Positions 9,640 to 17,810 of a DNA stretch of 48,400 nucleotides are shown in pieces (position 1 is the first letter of the stretch; every line of letters starts with the position of its first letter). The stretch lies in the NCBI GenBank assembly GCA_017465625.1, contig JAFTVV010000012.1, positions 1 through 48,400 of the forward strand, read 5' to 3'. A program made the position numbers and the translations under genes. This stretch comes from Oscillospiraceae bacterium (GTDB lineage: Bacteria > Bacillota > Clostridia > Oscillospirales > Oscillospiraceae). A model generated the notes under the pieces. It saw nothing but the letters and a program-made list of their open reading frames with translations. It was not told where the DNA came from and did no database searches.

Positions 9640-11157
9640 TTATCTTTTGATTTTCTTGGAGGAGGTTTTCGGGAATTCGGTCAGACGAATCTTTAATTCG
9701 CCAATGCGCTTGTGCATGGGTTTTTCGGCATTGTCTTTTTCAATGGGCGTCCAAAGCAGCTTTTGCAGCTGTGCTTCGTCTTCCGTGCCCCAAAAGGCAA
9801 CGTCCGGGAAAATTTCCGCCATAATCTTGTCCTCGTGCTCGTAGACAAGCACTTCCGTAATGCCTGCAATACACATCAGGTCTTGCTCCAATTCCTCTGC
9901 GGAGACGTTTTTGCCGTTGGAGAGGATGATCAGGTTTTTGATTCTTCCCGTGATGAAGATGAACCCGTCCTCGTCTATATAACCTAAGTCACCGGTGCGG
10001 AACCAGTCTCCGTCAAAAGCATCGGCAGTGGCCTTCTCGTTTTTCAGGTAGCCTGCCATCACAATGTCGCCCCGGACGCAAATCTCGCCGATGCCGTGAT
10101 CATCGGGATTGCGTACCTTTACAAGGGTGTGGGAGAGGGCAGGACCTACACTGCCAATGCGGTGGCGCTCGATGGTATTCACCGCAACCACCGGAGAACA
10201 TTCAGAAATGCCGTAGCCTTGCAGTAGTTCAATGCCCATTTGCTTGTAAGCGTCCACATACCGACCGTCCAGTTTGGCACCGCCGCTGACCAGCACCTGA
10301 AGCCGTCCGCCGAAGAAAGCCTTTGCAACAGATGCTACAGACACGCCCTGTTTTTCTGCTTCCCGGGTCAGGGTTTTGTGGAAGGTCTCCACATACAGCG
10401 GCACTAAGAAGATGGTGGTGGGTTTGATGACCTGAAAATCCCGCATCATATAGCGCATACCTTGATTGATACCCAGGATGATGCCGCTGAGCAGGCTGCA
10501 CATGACCGTTGCAGTCCAGGCGTAGGAGTGATGGAAGGGGAGCAGAAGCAGGGTACTGCCCCAAAGATCCAGCCGTTCCACCGTGATGATGGTGTCTAAG
10601 CAGATGCTTTTCTGCCGCAGCTGGACACCCTTGGCAGAACCGGTGGTGCCGGAGGTGTAGATGATGGAGGCAATGTCGTCAGGATTTTCTGCCGTTTCGC
10701 TGAGCAGCTGATAATCCGCACCGGACACAGGAAAATCGGTCATCGGCAAAAGTCCGATGCCGGTTTCTGCTGCGAGATTTTCGGCAAAGCTCCGGTAGTC
10801 TGCGCTGTGGATCAGGAGCCGGCTTTCGCACTCTTTTACAATGCGTGATGCTTCGCTCAATGTAATTTCACGATCCAGAGGGACCACCGTATTTTGGGTG
10901 GTGGTGATTGCAAAGTAGGCGACGATCCAGCTATAGGAATTTTCGCCGATCAGGGCAATGCGTTCGTGGCAATAGCCCCGTGCCTGAAGATCATGCCGCA
11001 GGGCGTTGACATCTGCGGCAAATGCACCGTAGGTGATTTCCTTTTGCTCGTTTCCTGCCGTAAAGGAAAAGGCGGTGCGCTCTTTATAGTTGGTGTAGAT
11101 GTAGTTGAGGAAGGTTGCCATATTGGCAATTTCTTTTTCTATAATCATTCCTGCCAT
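9640..11157 (-). CDS. AMP-dependent acyl ligase (long-chain acyl-CoA or acyl-ACP synthetase)
   Basis: An ANL-superfamily enzyme of about 505 residues that would activate a carboxylic acid as acyl-AMP and pass it to a thiol, either CoA or the ACP encoded next. The P-loop-like motif IIYTSGTTGSAKGV is near residue 165. The A5 region LLQGYGISECSPV, A7 WFRTGDLGYIDEDG and A8 GRIKNLIILSNGKNVSAEELE follow. A C-terminal lysine in KTSSKKIKR fits the A10 position. The start is uncertain: ATG 11157 is taken, but TTG 11166 and ATG 11148 are possible because the only AAAGGA site is placed awkwardly. It follows the riboflavin transporter by 23 bases. The adjacency to acpP favours an acyl-ACP synthetase; substrate is unknown. 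Confidence 0.85.
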   Translation of the reverse strand: MAGMIIEKEIANMATFLNYIYTNYKERTAFSFTAGNEQKEITYGAFAADVNALRHDLQARGYCHERIALIGENSYSWIVAYFAITTTQNTVVPLDREITLSEASRIVKECESRLLIHSADYRSFAENLAAETGIGLLPMTDFPVSGADYQLLSETAENPDDIASIIYTSGTTGSAKGVQLRQKSICLDTIITVERLDLWGSTLLLLPFHHSYAWTATVMCSLLSGIILGINQGMRYMMRDFQVIKPTTIFLVPLYVETFHKTLTREAEKQGVSVASVAKAFFGGRLQVLVSGGAKLDGRYVDAYKQMGIELLQGYGISECSPVVAVNTIERHRIGSVGPALSHTLVKVRNPDDHGIGEICVRGDIVMAGYLKNEKATADAFDGDWFRTGDLGYIDEDGFIFITGRIKNLIILSNGKNVSAEELEQDLMCIAGITEVLVYEHEDKIMAEIFPDVAFWGTEDEAQLQKLLWTPIEKDNAEKPMHKRIGELKIRLTEFPKTSSKKIKR

Positions 11158-11180
11158 AAATTTCAAAAATCCTTTTTAAA

Positions 11181-11888
11181 TCAGATGGAATACAGCGGCC
11201 GTGCGACCCGTTTGTACAGCAGCAGGGTCAGAATGGAAACGGCACAGCCTTTTATAATATTTAAGGGTACAACGCTGAACAGGACAAATGTGCTGACAGA
11301 GTGGATGCTGCCGTTAACGGCAGTACCCATTGCCACAATGGCGTCCAAGGGCATACCGTAAAATTCCGCAAATTTGGGAAGCAGGAAGAAGGCGTTAAAG
11401 CTGCTGCCGATGACCGCAAGGGAAACCGTGCCCAAAACCATACCCCAAATGGCATAGCTGCGTTTTGCTTTCAGCTTGTAAATCATCACCGCAGGCAATA
11501 CCAATGAGCAGCCTACCACAAAATTGGCAAATTCGCCAATAAAAGCGGTAGAGGTGGGCTTTAAAAGCAGCTTCAGCATAATTTTCACTGCCTCGCACAG
11601 CACAGCGGCGGTGGGTCCCAAATAATAACCGCACAGCAGTGCGGGCACATCGGAAAAGTCTAACTTGTAAAATTCAGGTGCAAGAAAGGTCAGGGGAAAT
11701 TCAATAAGCATCAGCACAGAGGCCAGCGCCGCGGAGACAGAAATAATGCAGATCCGCCGTGTGGATGACACCTTCCGTTTATTTTTGGAATATCGCTCAA
11801 AAAGCATCGAAAGCAGAACAAGGCCTGCGATGATGGCAATAATGGTGAGCACAAAGCCAAAATGTGCCTTTAGTTGATCCCACAGCAT
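11181..11888 (-). CDS. ribU: ECF transporter S component, riboflavin-specific (RibU-like)
   Basis: A 235-residue integral membrane protein with about six hydrophobic helices that would bind riboflavin and work with an energy-coupling-factor module (EcfA, EcfA', EcfT), none of which is in the window. The stretch FYKLDFSDVPALLCGYYLGP is typical of RibU, where the LDFSD loop lies near the flavin site. AGGAGG lies 6 bases before the ATG at 11888. An FMN riboswitch directly upstream confirms the flavin link. One unusual feature is an extra N-terminal membrane helix (residues 8-28) followed by a basic linker, before the usual family start at about residue 42. Confidence 0.88.
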   Translation of the reverse strand: MLWDQLKAHFGFVLTIIAIIAGLVLLSMLFERYSKNKRKVSSTRRICIISVSAALASVLMLIEFPLTFLAPEFYKLDFSDVPALLCGYYLGPTAAVLCEAVKIMLKLLLKPTSTAFIGEFANFVVGCSLVLPAVMIYKLKAKRSYAIWGMVLGTVSLAVIGSSFNAFFLLPKFAEFYGMPLDAIVAMGTAVNGSIHSVSTFVLFSVVPLNIIKGCAVSILTLLLYKRVARPLYSI

Positions 11889-11906
11889 ACGCTTCCTCCT
11901 TTACAT

Positions 11907-11941
11907 TATAAAATGCCCTGAGCATAAAATGCTCAGGGCAT
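11907..11941 (-). terminator. Riboswitch expression-platform terminator
   Basis: A perfect 13-bp inverted repeat (11913-11925 and 11929-11941, loop of three A/T) sits between the FMN aptamer and ribU and is followed on the minus strand by a T-rich tract TTTTAT. Its position fits FMN-controlled transcription termination. The T-run is short, so control at the level of translation is a lesser alternative. Confidence 0.75.
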
Positions 11942-11954
11942 ACCTGTACCAAAA

Positions 11955-12060
11955 ATCTTCTTCCATCCAGACTGTACTGTCGGTATCGGAATTGCACCGA
12001 TTCGGCCTCTCGGCTCGCGGACTTTACCGCCGGTCGGGAATTGCGCCCTGCCCCGAAGTG
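11955..12060 (-). ncRNA. FMN riboswitch (RFN element)
   Basis: Read on the minus strand, this segment has the conserved RFN blocks in order: GGGGCAGGGCGCAATTCCCG, ACCGGCGGTAAAGTCCGCGA, GGTGCAATTCCGATACCGAC, AGTACAGTCTGGATGGAAGA. The outer stem is closed by CTTC/GAAG pairs. Such aptamers bind flavin mononucleotide and switch off downstream riboflavin genes when flavin is plentiful. Downstream lie ribU, an acyl ligase and acpP. Confidence 0.96.
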
Positions 12061-12075
12061 ATATTTATTTACAAC

Positions 12076-12104
12076 AACATACCACGACTTTACATAGTTG
12101 TCAA
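12076..12104 (-). promoter_or_regulatory. Promoter of the FMN-riboswitch transcription unit
   Basis: On the minus strand TTGACA (12104-12099) and TATGTT (12081-12076) are spaced by 17 bases, just upstream of the aptamer, so transcription would begin about 10 bases before it. Confidence 0.7.
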
Positions 12105-12125
12105 GTGGGGAATAATATGGTAAAC

Positions 12126-12626
12126 TCAGGTTGTGGGCGGCACTTCCGGCTCAGTGGGCGTAGTGACAGCAGGCATTTTGAAGCCGCTGACCGTGCCTTT
12201 GGGAGAGGTGTTGGTCACGTCACCGCCGATGACTTGATTTTTGTAAAGCAGCAAGGTGGCATAAACCGGGTCGGTGGCATTGGGATAGTTCTCAATTTTG
12301 TATACGTACCGCATAACGGTTTTGCCGGCATAGGCGCTTAAATCGTACCCCTGACTTTTTTGCAGGGCGTTGTAGCGGTCAAAGACCTCACTGGACGCCT
12401 TGGGGATACGCACCTGTCCCGACTCGGTGGGTGAAGTGGTGACCTCCCAGCCGAAGCTTTTTAAAAAAGCCACACGGGCATCATTGCCGGAAAGGGTAGG
12501 CACAGCGGTGGGGGTTGCGGCTTTTTTGCCGCCGAATATTGCGCTCAGCGCCCAGATTGCCACTACAGCGGCAATCACAGCAATGGCGATTTTCTTTATA
12601 TTGACCTTTGCGGTCATAAACATCAT
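12126..12626 (-). CDS. DUF4830-like membrane-anchored protein
   Basis: A 166-residue protein of unknown function. The start at 12626 is chosen because GGAGG is 7 bases upstream; ATG codons further up sit too close to or before it. One N-terminal membrane helix (about 9-30, IKKIAIAVIAAVVAIWALSA) would leave the rest outside the cell. The outer domain, NDARVAFLKSFGWEV then YNALQKSQGYDLSAYAGKTVMRYVY and LLLYKNQVIGGDV, resembles the Clostridial DUF4830 family as I recall it. A Pro/Thr tail ends the protein. It is transcribed divergently from rsuA, and nothing nearby hints at function. Confidence 0.72.
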   Translation of the reverse strand: MMFMTAKVNIKKIAIAVIAAVVAIWALSAIFGGKKAATPTAVPTLSGNDARVAFLKSFGWEVTTSPTESGQVRIPKASSEVFDRYNALQKSQGYDLSAYAGKTVMRYVYKIENYPNATDPVYATLLLYKNQVIGGDVTNTSPKGTVSGFKMPAVTTPTEPEVPPTT

Positions 12627-12697
12627 AACCATTCCTCCTACATCTTGAATCACACTATCAGTCTATGAACGGACAGGGGGAATAGAACGGAGCAGCG

Positions 12698-13396
12698 ATG
12701 GAACGACTGGATAAATTTTTGTGCGACTGCGGCGCAGGAACACGCAGTCAGGTAAAACTGATTTTAAAGGCAGGACGGGTGACGGTGGACGGTGTGGTGC
12801 AGCGGGATAACAGCTGTAAAATTGATCCGCAGAAGCAGACCGTTCTGCTGGACGGTGCGCCCCTTCGGGCAGTGGGGCAGGTGGTGGTGATGCTCAATAA
12901 ACCGGCAGGTTATGTAACAGCCACCGAGGATCGGCAGGAGCAGACCGTGATGGAGCTGCTGCCGGCGGAATATAAATTTTTGGATTTAAAGCCGGTTGGG
13001 CGATTGGATAAACAGACGGAGGGACTGCTGCTTTTCACCAATGACGGAGATCTGCTCCATCGGCTGATCAGTCCCAAAAAGGAAGTGCCGAAGGTGTACT
13101 ATGCCCGTCACGAAGGCGATGTAACACCGGAGGATGTAAAGGCCTTTGCTCAGGGGCTGACCTTACGGGACGGTACGGTGTGCCTGCCTGCGGTGCTGGA
13201 ACGCATTGGGGCAGGGGAGAGCCGGATTACGGTCTGCGAGGGCAAATATCATCAGGTGCGTCGAATGATGGCGTCACGAAATATGACGGTGCTTTATCTG
13301 GAACGTCGGCGGGAAGGAACACTGACATTGGGGGATCTGCCCCGGGGCAAGGTGCGCCCGTTGACCCCTGAAGAAATCCGGGAATTGGGCGTATAA
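12698..13396 (+). CDS. rsuA: 16S rRNA pseudouridine synthase RsuA family
   Basis: A 232-residue enzyme that isomerises a uridine in 16S rRNA (U516 in E. coli numbering for RsuA). It has an N-terminal S4 RNA-binding domain (RLDKFLCDCGAGTRSQVK, residues 3-20) and the catalytic motif GRLDKQTEGLLLFTNDGDL, with Asp104 as the expected nucleophile. A late CEGKYHQVRRMMASRN motif is typical of the RsuA/RluB/E/F branch. GGAG lies 5 bases before the ATG. RluB-like specificity cannot be fully excluded, but the short length favours RsuA. Confidence 0.92.
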   Translation: MERLDKFLCDCGAGTRSQVKLILKAGRVTVDGVVQRDNSCKIDPQKQTVLLDGAPLRAVGQVVVMLNKPAGYVTATEDRQEQTVMELLPAEYKFLDLKPVGRLDKQTEGLLLFTNDGDLLHRLISPKKEVPKVYYARHEGDVTPEDVKAFAQGLTLRDGTVCLPAVLERIGAGESRITVCEGKYHQVRRMMASRNMTVLYLERRREGTLTLGDLPRGKVRPLTPEEIRELGV

Positions 13397-13459
13397 AAGG
13401 CGTACTGGCATATTCCACAAAAATAAAGGGCTTTTTTGCAATAAAACGTCAAATAACAC

Positions 13460-13488
13460 TTGCAAAATGTGCAAATGCAGTATATAAT
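13460..13488 (+). promoter_or_regulatory. Promoter of the PucR/CdaR-like regulator
   Basis: TTGCAA at 13460-13465 and a perfect TATAAT at 13483-13488 are 17 bases apart, leaving a leader of about 50 bases before the ATG at 13546. Confidence 0.75.
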
Positions 13489-13545
13489 CAGATTACATAT
13501 TTGTATAAAGCGCAGAGAATAAAGAGTTTGAGGAGGCTTCCCTTT

Positions 13546-14637
13546 ATGTCTAACAATGTGTTTCAAAGCGTAATCGTACAATTGAAGGAAATTACCAATA
13601 TGACCTTCGGTGTCATTGATAACGATGGATGCGTGGTATCCTGTACCGACGTGACCCTTTTGGGCGAGCGCTGGACGGATGTTGCCGTAAAGCTGGCAAG
13701 CAGTGAAGGGCAGACGATGACCTTTGCACAAAAGACCTTTAAGGCCATTTTTGGCGGCAATAACCGCTTTGAATATGCGGTATTCTGCACCGGTGACGAT
13801 GAGCAGGCACGGACCTATTGCTCTCTGGCCTATGTCTCTTTGAATAATGCGAAAACCTTCTATGAGGAAAAGCACGACCGTGGAACCTTCGTCAAGAACA
13901 TCATTATGGATAACATCCTCAGCGGTGATATTTATATCCGCGCCAAGGAGCTGCATTTTGCCACCGATGTGCCCCGTGCTGTATTTTTGGTGCGGCAGGT
14001 TGGTCGCGGTGATGTGACGGCAGTGGATATGCTGTCGGAGCTGTACAGCGATAAGCAGCAGGACTTTGTCCTGAGCATCAACGAGACCGATATCGCGGTC
14101 ATCAAGCAGCTGTCCGGTGAAACCTCCGCAGAAGAGCTGGAAGCAATGGCCAAAACCATCGAAGACAAGATGAAGAGCGAGCTGTACGTCAAAACCGTGA
14201 TCGGCATCGGTACGGTTGCAGAGCATCTGCGGGAGCTCAGTGATGCTTATAAGGAAGCGCAAACCGCTATTGACGTGGGCAAGGTATTTGATACCGAGCG
14301 CAGCATCATCAATTATGAGAATTTGGGCATCGGCCGTCTGATTTATCAGCTGCCCACCACGCTGTGCGATATTTACTTAACTGAGGTATTCAAGAAAAAC
14401 TCCATTGATGCACTGGATCAGGAGACACTGTTTACCATTAACAAGTTCTTTGAGAACAACCTGAACGTATCCGAGACCTCCCGTAAGCTGTTCGTTCACC
14501 GCAATACGCTGGTGTACCGTCTGGAGAAGATTAAGAAGCTGACCGGTCTGGATCTGCGGGAATTTGACCACGCCATTGTGTTTAAGGTGGCGCTGATGGT
14601 GCGCAAGTACCTGTCCTCCCGTGACATCCGCATCTGA
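13546..14637 (+). CDS. PucR/CdaR-type helix-turn-helix transcriptional regulator
   Basis: A 363-residue regulator. The ATG at 13546 has AGGAGG 9 bases upstream; the frame is open to 13501 but without a ribosome site. The N-terminus (FGVIDNDGCVVSCTDVTLLGERW) looks like the sugar-diacid-recognition or PAS-like sensor of CdaR proteins. The middle is a GGDEF-like CdaR domain (about 120-270). The C-terminus, NLNVSETSRKLFVHRNTLVY then RLEKIKKLTGLDLREF, is the PucR HTH. Targets and ligand cannot be told, as no catabolic operon adjoins it. It is monocistronic, with its own promoter and terminator. Confidence 0.88.
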   Translation: MSNNVFQSVIVQLKEITNMTFGVIDNDGCVVSCTDVTLLGERWTDVAVKLASSEGQTMTFAQKTFKAIFGGNNRFEYAVFCTGDDEQARTYCSLAYVSLNNAKTFYEEKHDRGTFVKNIIMDNILSGDIYIRAKELHFATDVPRAVFLVRQVGRGDVTAVDMLSELYSDKQQDFVLSINETDIAVIKQLSGETSAEELEAMAKTIEDKMKSELYVKTVIGIGTVAEHLRELSDAYKEAQTAIDVGKVFDTERSIINYENLGIGRLIYQLPTTLCDIYLTEVFKKNSIDALDQETLFTINKFFENNLNVSETSRKLFVHRNTLVYRLEKIKKLTGLDLREFDHAIVFKVALMVRKYLSSRDIRI

Positions 14638-14653
14638 TAAAAAACGGACGTTG

Positions 14654-14698
14654 ATCAATGTGCCCCTGCAGAATTTTTGCAGGGGCAGTTGATTTTTT
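14654..14698 (+). terminator. Terminator after the PucR/CdaR-like gene
   Basis: TGCCCCTGCA (14661-14670) pairs with TGCAGGGGCA (14678-14687), extended by TCAA/TTGA, and is followed by a six-T run. Confidence 0.85.
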
Positions 14699-14736
14699 GG
14701 AAATAGATAAAAATGAGGGATTTGCAAAAATTCCCC

Positions 14737-14765
14737 TTGCTATTTTCAAAAATATGATGTATAAT
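14737..14765 (+). promoter_or_regulatory. Promoter of tRNA-Leu
   Basis: TTGCTA (14737-14742) and TATAAT (14760-14765) are spaced by 17 bases and lie 24 bases before the mature tRNA 5' end. Confidence 0.7.
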
Positions 14766-14789
14766 GCATCAAGTAATGAATACACACCT

Positions 14790-14875
14790 GCCGGTGTGAT
14801 GGAATGGTAGACGTAGTGGACTCAAAATCCACCGCTGGCGACAGCGTGCCGGTTCGAGTCCGGCCACCGGCACCA
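14790..14875 (+). tRNA. tRNA-Leu (anticodon CAA)
   Basis: The acceptor stem GCCGGTG (14790-14796) pairs with CACCGGC (14865-14871), followed by discriminator A and an encoded CCA. The anticodon arm is GTGGA-CTCAAAA-TCCAC, giving CAA, which reads UUG. A long variable arm (CGCTGGCGACAGCG) marks a class II tRNA, and the T arm is GGTTCGAGTCC. The total of 86 bases is normal for tRNA-Leu. A foreign-looking segment begins right after it. Confidence 0.97.
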
Positions 14876-14883
14876 AAGCATTC

Positions 14884-14932
14884 AAACCCGAACCTTTTAC
14901 CAATCGGTGAAACGTTCGGGTTTGTTGTTTAT
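14884..14932 (+). terminator. Terminator-like hairpin after tRNA-Leu
   Basis: AAACCCGAAC and GTTCGGGTTT form a 10-bp stem with a roughly 18-base loop, followed by a T-rich tail TGTTGTTT. It would end the tRNA transcript. It differs from the beta-type terminator found at the right edge of the downstream island. Confidence 0.7.
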
Positions 14933-15387
14933 CTTAGAAGATGTTAACTCGCCTTTGTTTGTGGTAGTACAGAGCGATGAACTCTGTACTGCCACTTCTT
15001 CGTTTTGAATGATTTTCGTACATAATCAGAATTATTTTCTTCGTCATAGCTAATGCGTTTTTAAACTATTGGCCTTTAGACAGTATTAGGTATACAATCA
15101 TCGGATACACCCAAGTTTTAATATAACTAGTTTCTATGCTTCTGTTTTTTGAATTTTTCAGATATTCTAAAATGTAGGTATGATTTAGTAACAAAACTTT
15201 ACATTTTAAAACAATATATAATGATTTGCTTTTTAAAATAAACCAAAAAGAAAGATTGTGCAACTTACGGTTGCGTCTTTTTTATAATTAAAGTTGGTAG
15301 ATATATTTATTTATATCTGTTAAAATTGATGTTGTTGATGAATGATATCAGTGAACACAGCATTAAAATATGAAAGGCGGTTTATAT
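14933..15387. other. AT-rich gap without a recognisable gene
   Basis: About 450 bases hold no convincing ORF. One hairpin at 14961-14995 (GTGGTAGTACAGAG against CTCTGTACTGCCAC, one G-U pair) is the only clear structure. The base composition is visibly richer in A and T than in the housekeeping genes on the left. A 65-codon minus-strand frame at 15066-15263 has no ribosome site. Confidence 0.5.
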
Positions 15388-17010
15388 ATGACTCTTGGAG
15401 AAAAAATAGTGAATCTCCGTATGAACATAGGTCTCTCTCAAGAAGAACTTGCAGAAAAAGTTAATGTTTCACGTCAATCCGTTTCTAAATGGGAAATGAA
15501 TCAGGCCTTACCTCAAATAGATAAGGTTTTAATGCTTTGTGAATTGTTCAACGTTTCTACCGATGCGTTATTACTCGATAAAAACGAGGTTAAAGCACAA
15601 AGCAAATCTGAAAATAAGGGGCTTAAATATTTTGGTACCGACGGTTTCAGAGGCGAAGCAAACCTTAACCTTACTTCTCTTCAGGCATACAAGGTTGGTA
15701 GATTTTTAGGCTGGTATTTCTCGTCATCTCTTTCAGGCTGTGATAAACCTAACTATCGTCCGCGGATTGTTATAGGCAAAGACACCAGACGCTCAAGCTA
15801 TATGATCGAATATTCTATCGTGGCAGGTATCACCGCTTCGGGCGCAGATGCATATATGCTTCATGTAACTACAACACCGAGTGTTTCCTATGTTACCCAT
15901 CAAGATGAATTTGATTGCGGTATTATGATCACCGCTTCGCACAATCCTTTCTATGATAATGGTATCAAGGTGATCAACCGCTATGGTGAAAAATTAGACG
16001 ACGAAACAACCGCTTTGATAGAAGCTTATCTTGACTCAAATTTAAACGCGCTTGGAGTGATGGGTGATGATCTGCCGCTTGCTACTAGAAGTAAAATAGG
16101 CTGTATTGTAGACTATGTATCGGGAAGAAACAGATATTTAGGTTATCTTATCTCTCTTGCTTCTAACTCATACAAGAAACTCAGAATTGGTCTTGATTGT
16201 GCTAATGGCGCATCCTGGATGATAGCTAAAAGCGTGTTTAGTGCAATCGGCGCGCAGACCTACGTTATTGGTGCTGAGCCTGACGGCCTTAATGTAAATC
16301 AAAACTGCGGTTCAACACATATCGAAAATCTCTGCAATTTTGTAAAGGACAAACATCTTGATATGGGTTTTGCCTTTGACGGTGATGCGGACAGATGTTT
16401 AGCCGTTGACGAAAAGGGCAACATAATAGACGGAGACACTATTATGTATATATTGGCAAAGCGCCTCAAAAACAGAGGTATGCTGAACGATAACACCGTT
16501 GTAGCAACCATTATGTCTAACAGCGGCTTTGTTTCTGCCCTCAAAGCGATAGGCATTAAATGCGTACAAACTACCGTTGGCGACCGCTTTGTTTATGAAT
16601 GTATGCAGAAGAATGGTTATTCTTTAGGCGGCGAGCAGTCAGGTCATATTATTCTAAAAAAATACGCTACCACCGGTGATGGCATTTTAACAGCAATTAT
16701 GTTGGCTGAAGAAGTTTGTGATTCTAAACTTTCCCTCTGTGAGCTTGCAGAACCCGTTGCGCTCTATCCTCAAAAGATGAAAAATCTTCGTGTTAAGGAT
16801 AAAATGGCTGTTTTAAATGACGCGGCTGTTTCGGCTTCTAAGGAAGAGGTGGAAAAGCTTATTGACGGCAAAGGCAGAGCATTACTCCGTCAAAGTGGCA
16901 CCGAGCCGGTAATTCGCATAATGGTTGAGGCAGAAAGCGAAGAGTTATGCGACAAATATATTGATATGATAGAAAAAGTTGTAATCGAAAGAGGTCATTT
17001 AAGTGAATAA
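15388..17010 (+). CDS. XRE-type helix-turn-helix fused to phosphoglucosamine mutase (GlmM-like)
   Basis: A 540-residue two-part protein. Residues 1-62 are a Cro/CI-type DNA-binding domain (LGEKIVNLRMNIGLSQEELA, then VSRQSVSKWE and LPQIDKVLMLCELFNVSTDALL). After a linker of about 15 residues comes a complete alpha-D-phosphohexomutase. It has YFGTDGFRGEAN at about 81, the phosphoserine loop ITASHNP (Ser184), the magnesium loop FDGDADRC, the sugar loop GGEQSGH typical of GlmM, and the phosphate loop RQSGTEPVIRI. All catalytic parts are present, so it should interconvert glucosamine-6-phosphate and glucosamine-1-phosphate or a related pair. The start at 15388 follows AAAGGCGG. The next gene overlaps it by 8 bases. 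Composition is AT-richer than neighbours, suggesting transfer. A sugar-phosphate-sensing repressor role is inference. Confidence 0.88.
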   Translation: MTLGEKIVNLRMNIGLSQEELAEKVNVSRQSVSKWEMNQALPQIDKVLMLCELFNVSTDALLLDKNEVKAQSKSENKGLKYFGTDGFRGEANLNLTSLQAYKVGRFLGWYFSSSLSGCDKPNYRPRIVIGKDTRRSSYMIEYSIVAGITASGADAYMLHVTTTPSVSYVTHQDEFDCGIMITASHNPFYDNGIKVINRYGEKLDDETTALIEAYLDSNLNALGVMGDDLPLATRSKIGCIVDYVSGRNRYLGYLISLASNSYKKLRIGLDCANGASWMIAKSVFSAIGAQTYVIGAEPDGLNVNQNCGSTHIENLCNFVKDKHLDMGFAFDGDADRCLAVDEKGNIIDGDTIMYILAKRLKNRGMLNDNTVVATIMSNSGFVSALKAIGIKCVQTTVGDRFVYECMQKNGYSLGGEQSGHIILKKYATTGDGILTAIMLAEEVCDSKLSLCELAEPVALYPQKMKNLRVKDKMAVLNDAAVSASKEEVEKLIDGKGRALLRQSGTEPVIRIMVEAESEELCDKYIDMIEKVVIERGHLSE

Positions 17011-17671
17011 ACAGGTTAAAACAAACGAGCTTTTTAACTGTACAACCGAATATCTTGCACCCCTTTTTAACTCCTGCGAATATCCGTGGGAAATGCTTCC
17101 GAAAATCAAGGAATATATACTTTCTCTTATAGAAAAAGGTATAGCGGGGTATATAAAATATTCCGATAATGTGCTTATAGGCGAGAATGTTAAGATATAT
17201 CCCACTGCTACTATTGAGGGACCGGCCATTATAGGATCAGGTTCAGAGGTCCGTCCGGGTGCATTTATCAGAGGCAGTGTAATCACAGGCGAGAACTGTG
17301 TGCTCGGTAATTCTTCCGAGTTTAAAAACTGCATTTTACTCGAAAAAGTTCAGGCACCGCACTATAACTATGTAGGCGACTCCGTAATGGGTAATTTTGC
17401 CCACTTGGGAGCCGGCTCGATCTGTTCTAATTTGAAGACCGACAAAAAGCCTGTTGTAATACACGGTGACAGGGATTACAACACGGCGCTTCGTAAAATC
17501 GGTGCAATTCTTGCTGACTATGCCGATGTAGGTTCAGGCTGTGTTTTAAATCCAGGTACCGTGATCGGTAGAAACACCTCTGTATATCCTGTATGCTCTT
17601 TAAGAGGCGTGATCCCAGCCGGCTGTATAGTAAAATCTATGAATAACATTGTCGTTAGAGTAGAGGACTAA
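17003..17671 (+). CDS. Left-handed beta-helix acetyltransferase, GlmU C-terminal-like
   Basis: A 222-residue protein starting with GTG, overlapping the end of the HTH-mutase gene by 8 bases and preceded by AGAGG inside it. After an N-terminal helical part come hexapeptide turns from about residue 50 (VLIGENVKIYPTATIEGPAI). The block APHYNYVGDSVMGNFAHLGA is the signature of glucosamine-1-phosphate acetyltransferases such as the C-terminal half of GlmU. The uridylyltransferase half of GlmU is absent. Together with the preceding mutase it would turn glucosamine-6-phosphate into N-acetylglucosamine-1-phosphate, leaving uridylation to another enzyme. That pathway is inferred from gene order and motifs; other acceptor sugars are possible. 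Confidence 0.82.
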   Translation: MNKQVKTNELFNCTTEYLAPLFNSCEYPWEMLPKIKEYILSLIEKGIAGYIKYSDNVLIGENVKIYPTATIEGPAIIGSGSEVRPGAFIRGSVITGENCVLGNSSEFKNCILLEKVQAPHYNYVGDSVMGNFAHLGAGSICSNLKTDKKPVVIHGDRDYNTALRKIGAILADYADVGSGCVLNPGTVIGRNTSVYPVCSLRGVIPAGCIVKSMNNIVVRVED

Positions 17672-17759
17672 TTCTATAAATTCACCAAGCAAAAACAAGG
17701 GAACGAGAAAACCGTGACTCTAAAAGAAGTAAACGGTTCGATTATAGAATGCTCAGGTG

Positions 17760-17810
17760 CACCAATAAATCCCATAGTGAATGATACATTCACTATGGGA
17801 TTTATTGGTG
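17760..17810. repeat. Gamma module, copy 1: perfect 24-bp palindrome
   Basis: Arms at 17760-17783 and 17787-17810 are exact reverse complements (CACCAATAAATCCC... against ...GGGATTTATTGGTG) with a three-base loop ATA. The inner 37 bases recur, with one base change, on both sides of the insertion sequence further right. It stands at the head of the epsilon module. Confidence 0.9.

Noticed and set aside
11929-12123. Small plus-strand ORF
   Set aside because: It lies entirely within the FMN riboswitch and promoter of the opposite strand.
15066-15263. 65-codon minus-strand ORF in the AT-rich gap
   Set aside because: No ribosome site, no recognisable domain, and low-complexity AT-rich sequence where such frames arise by chance.
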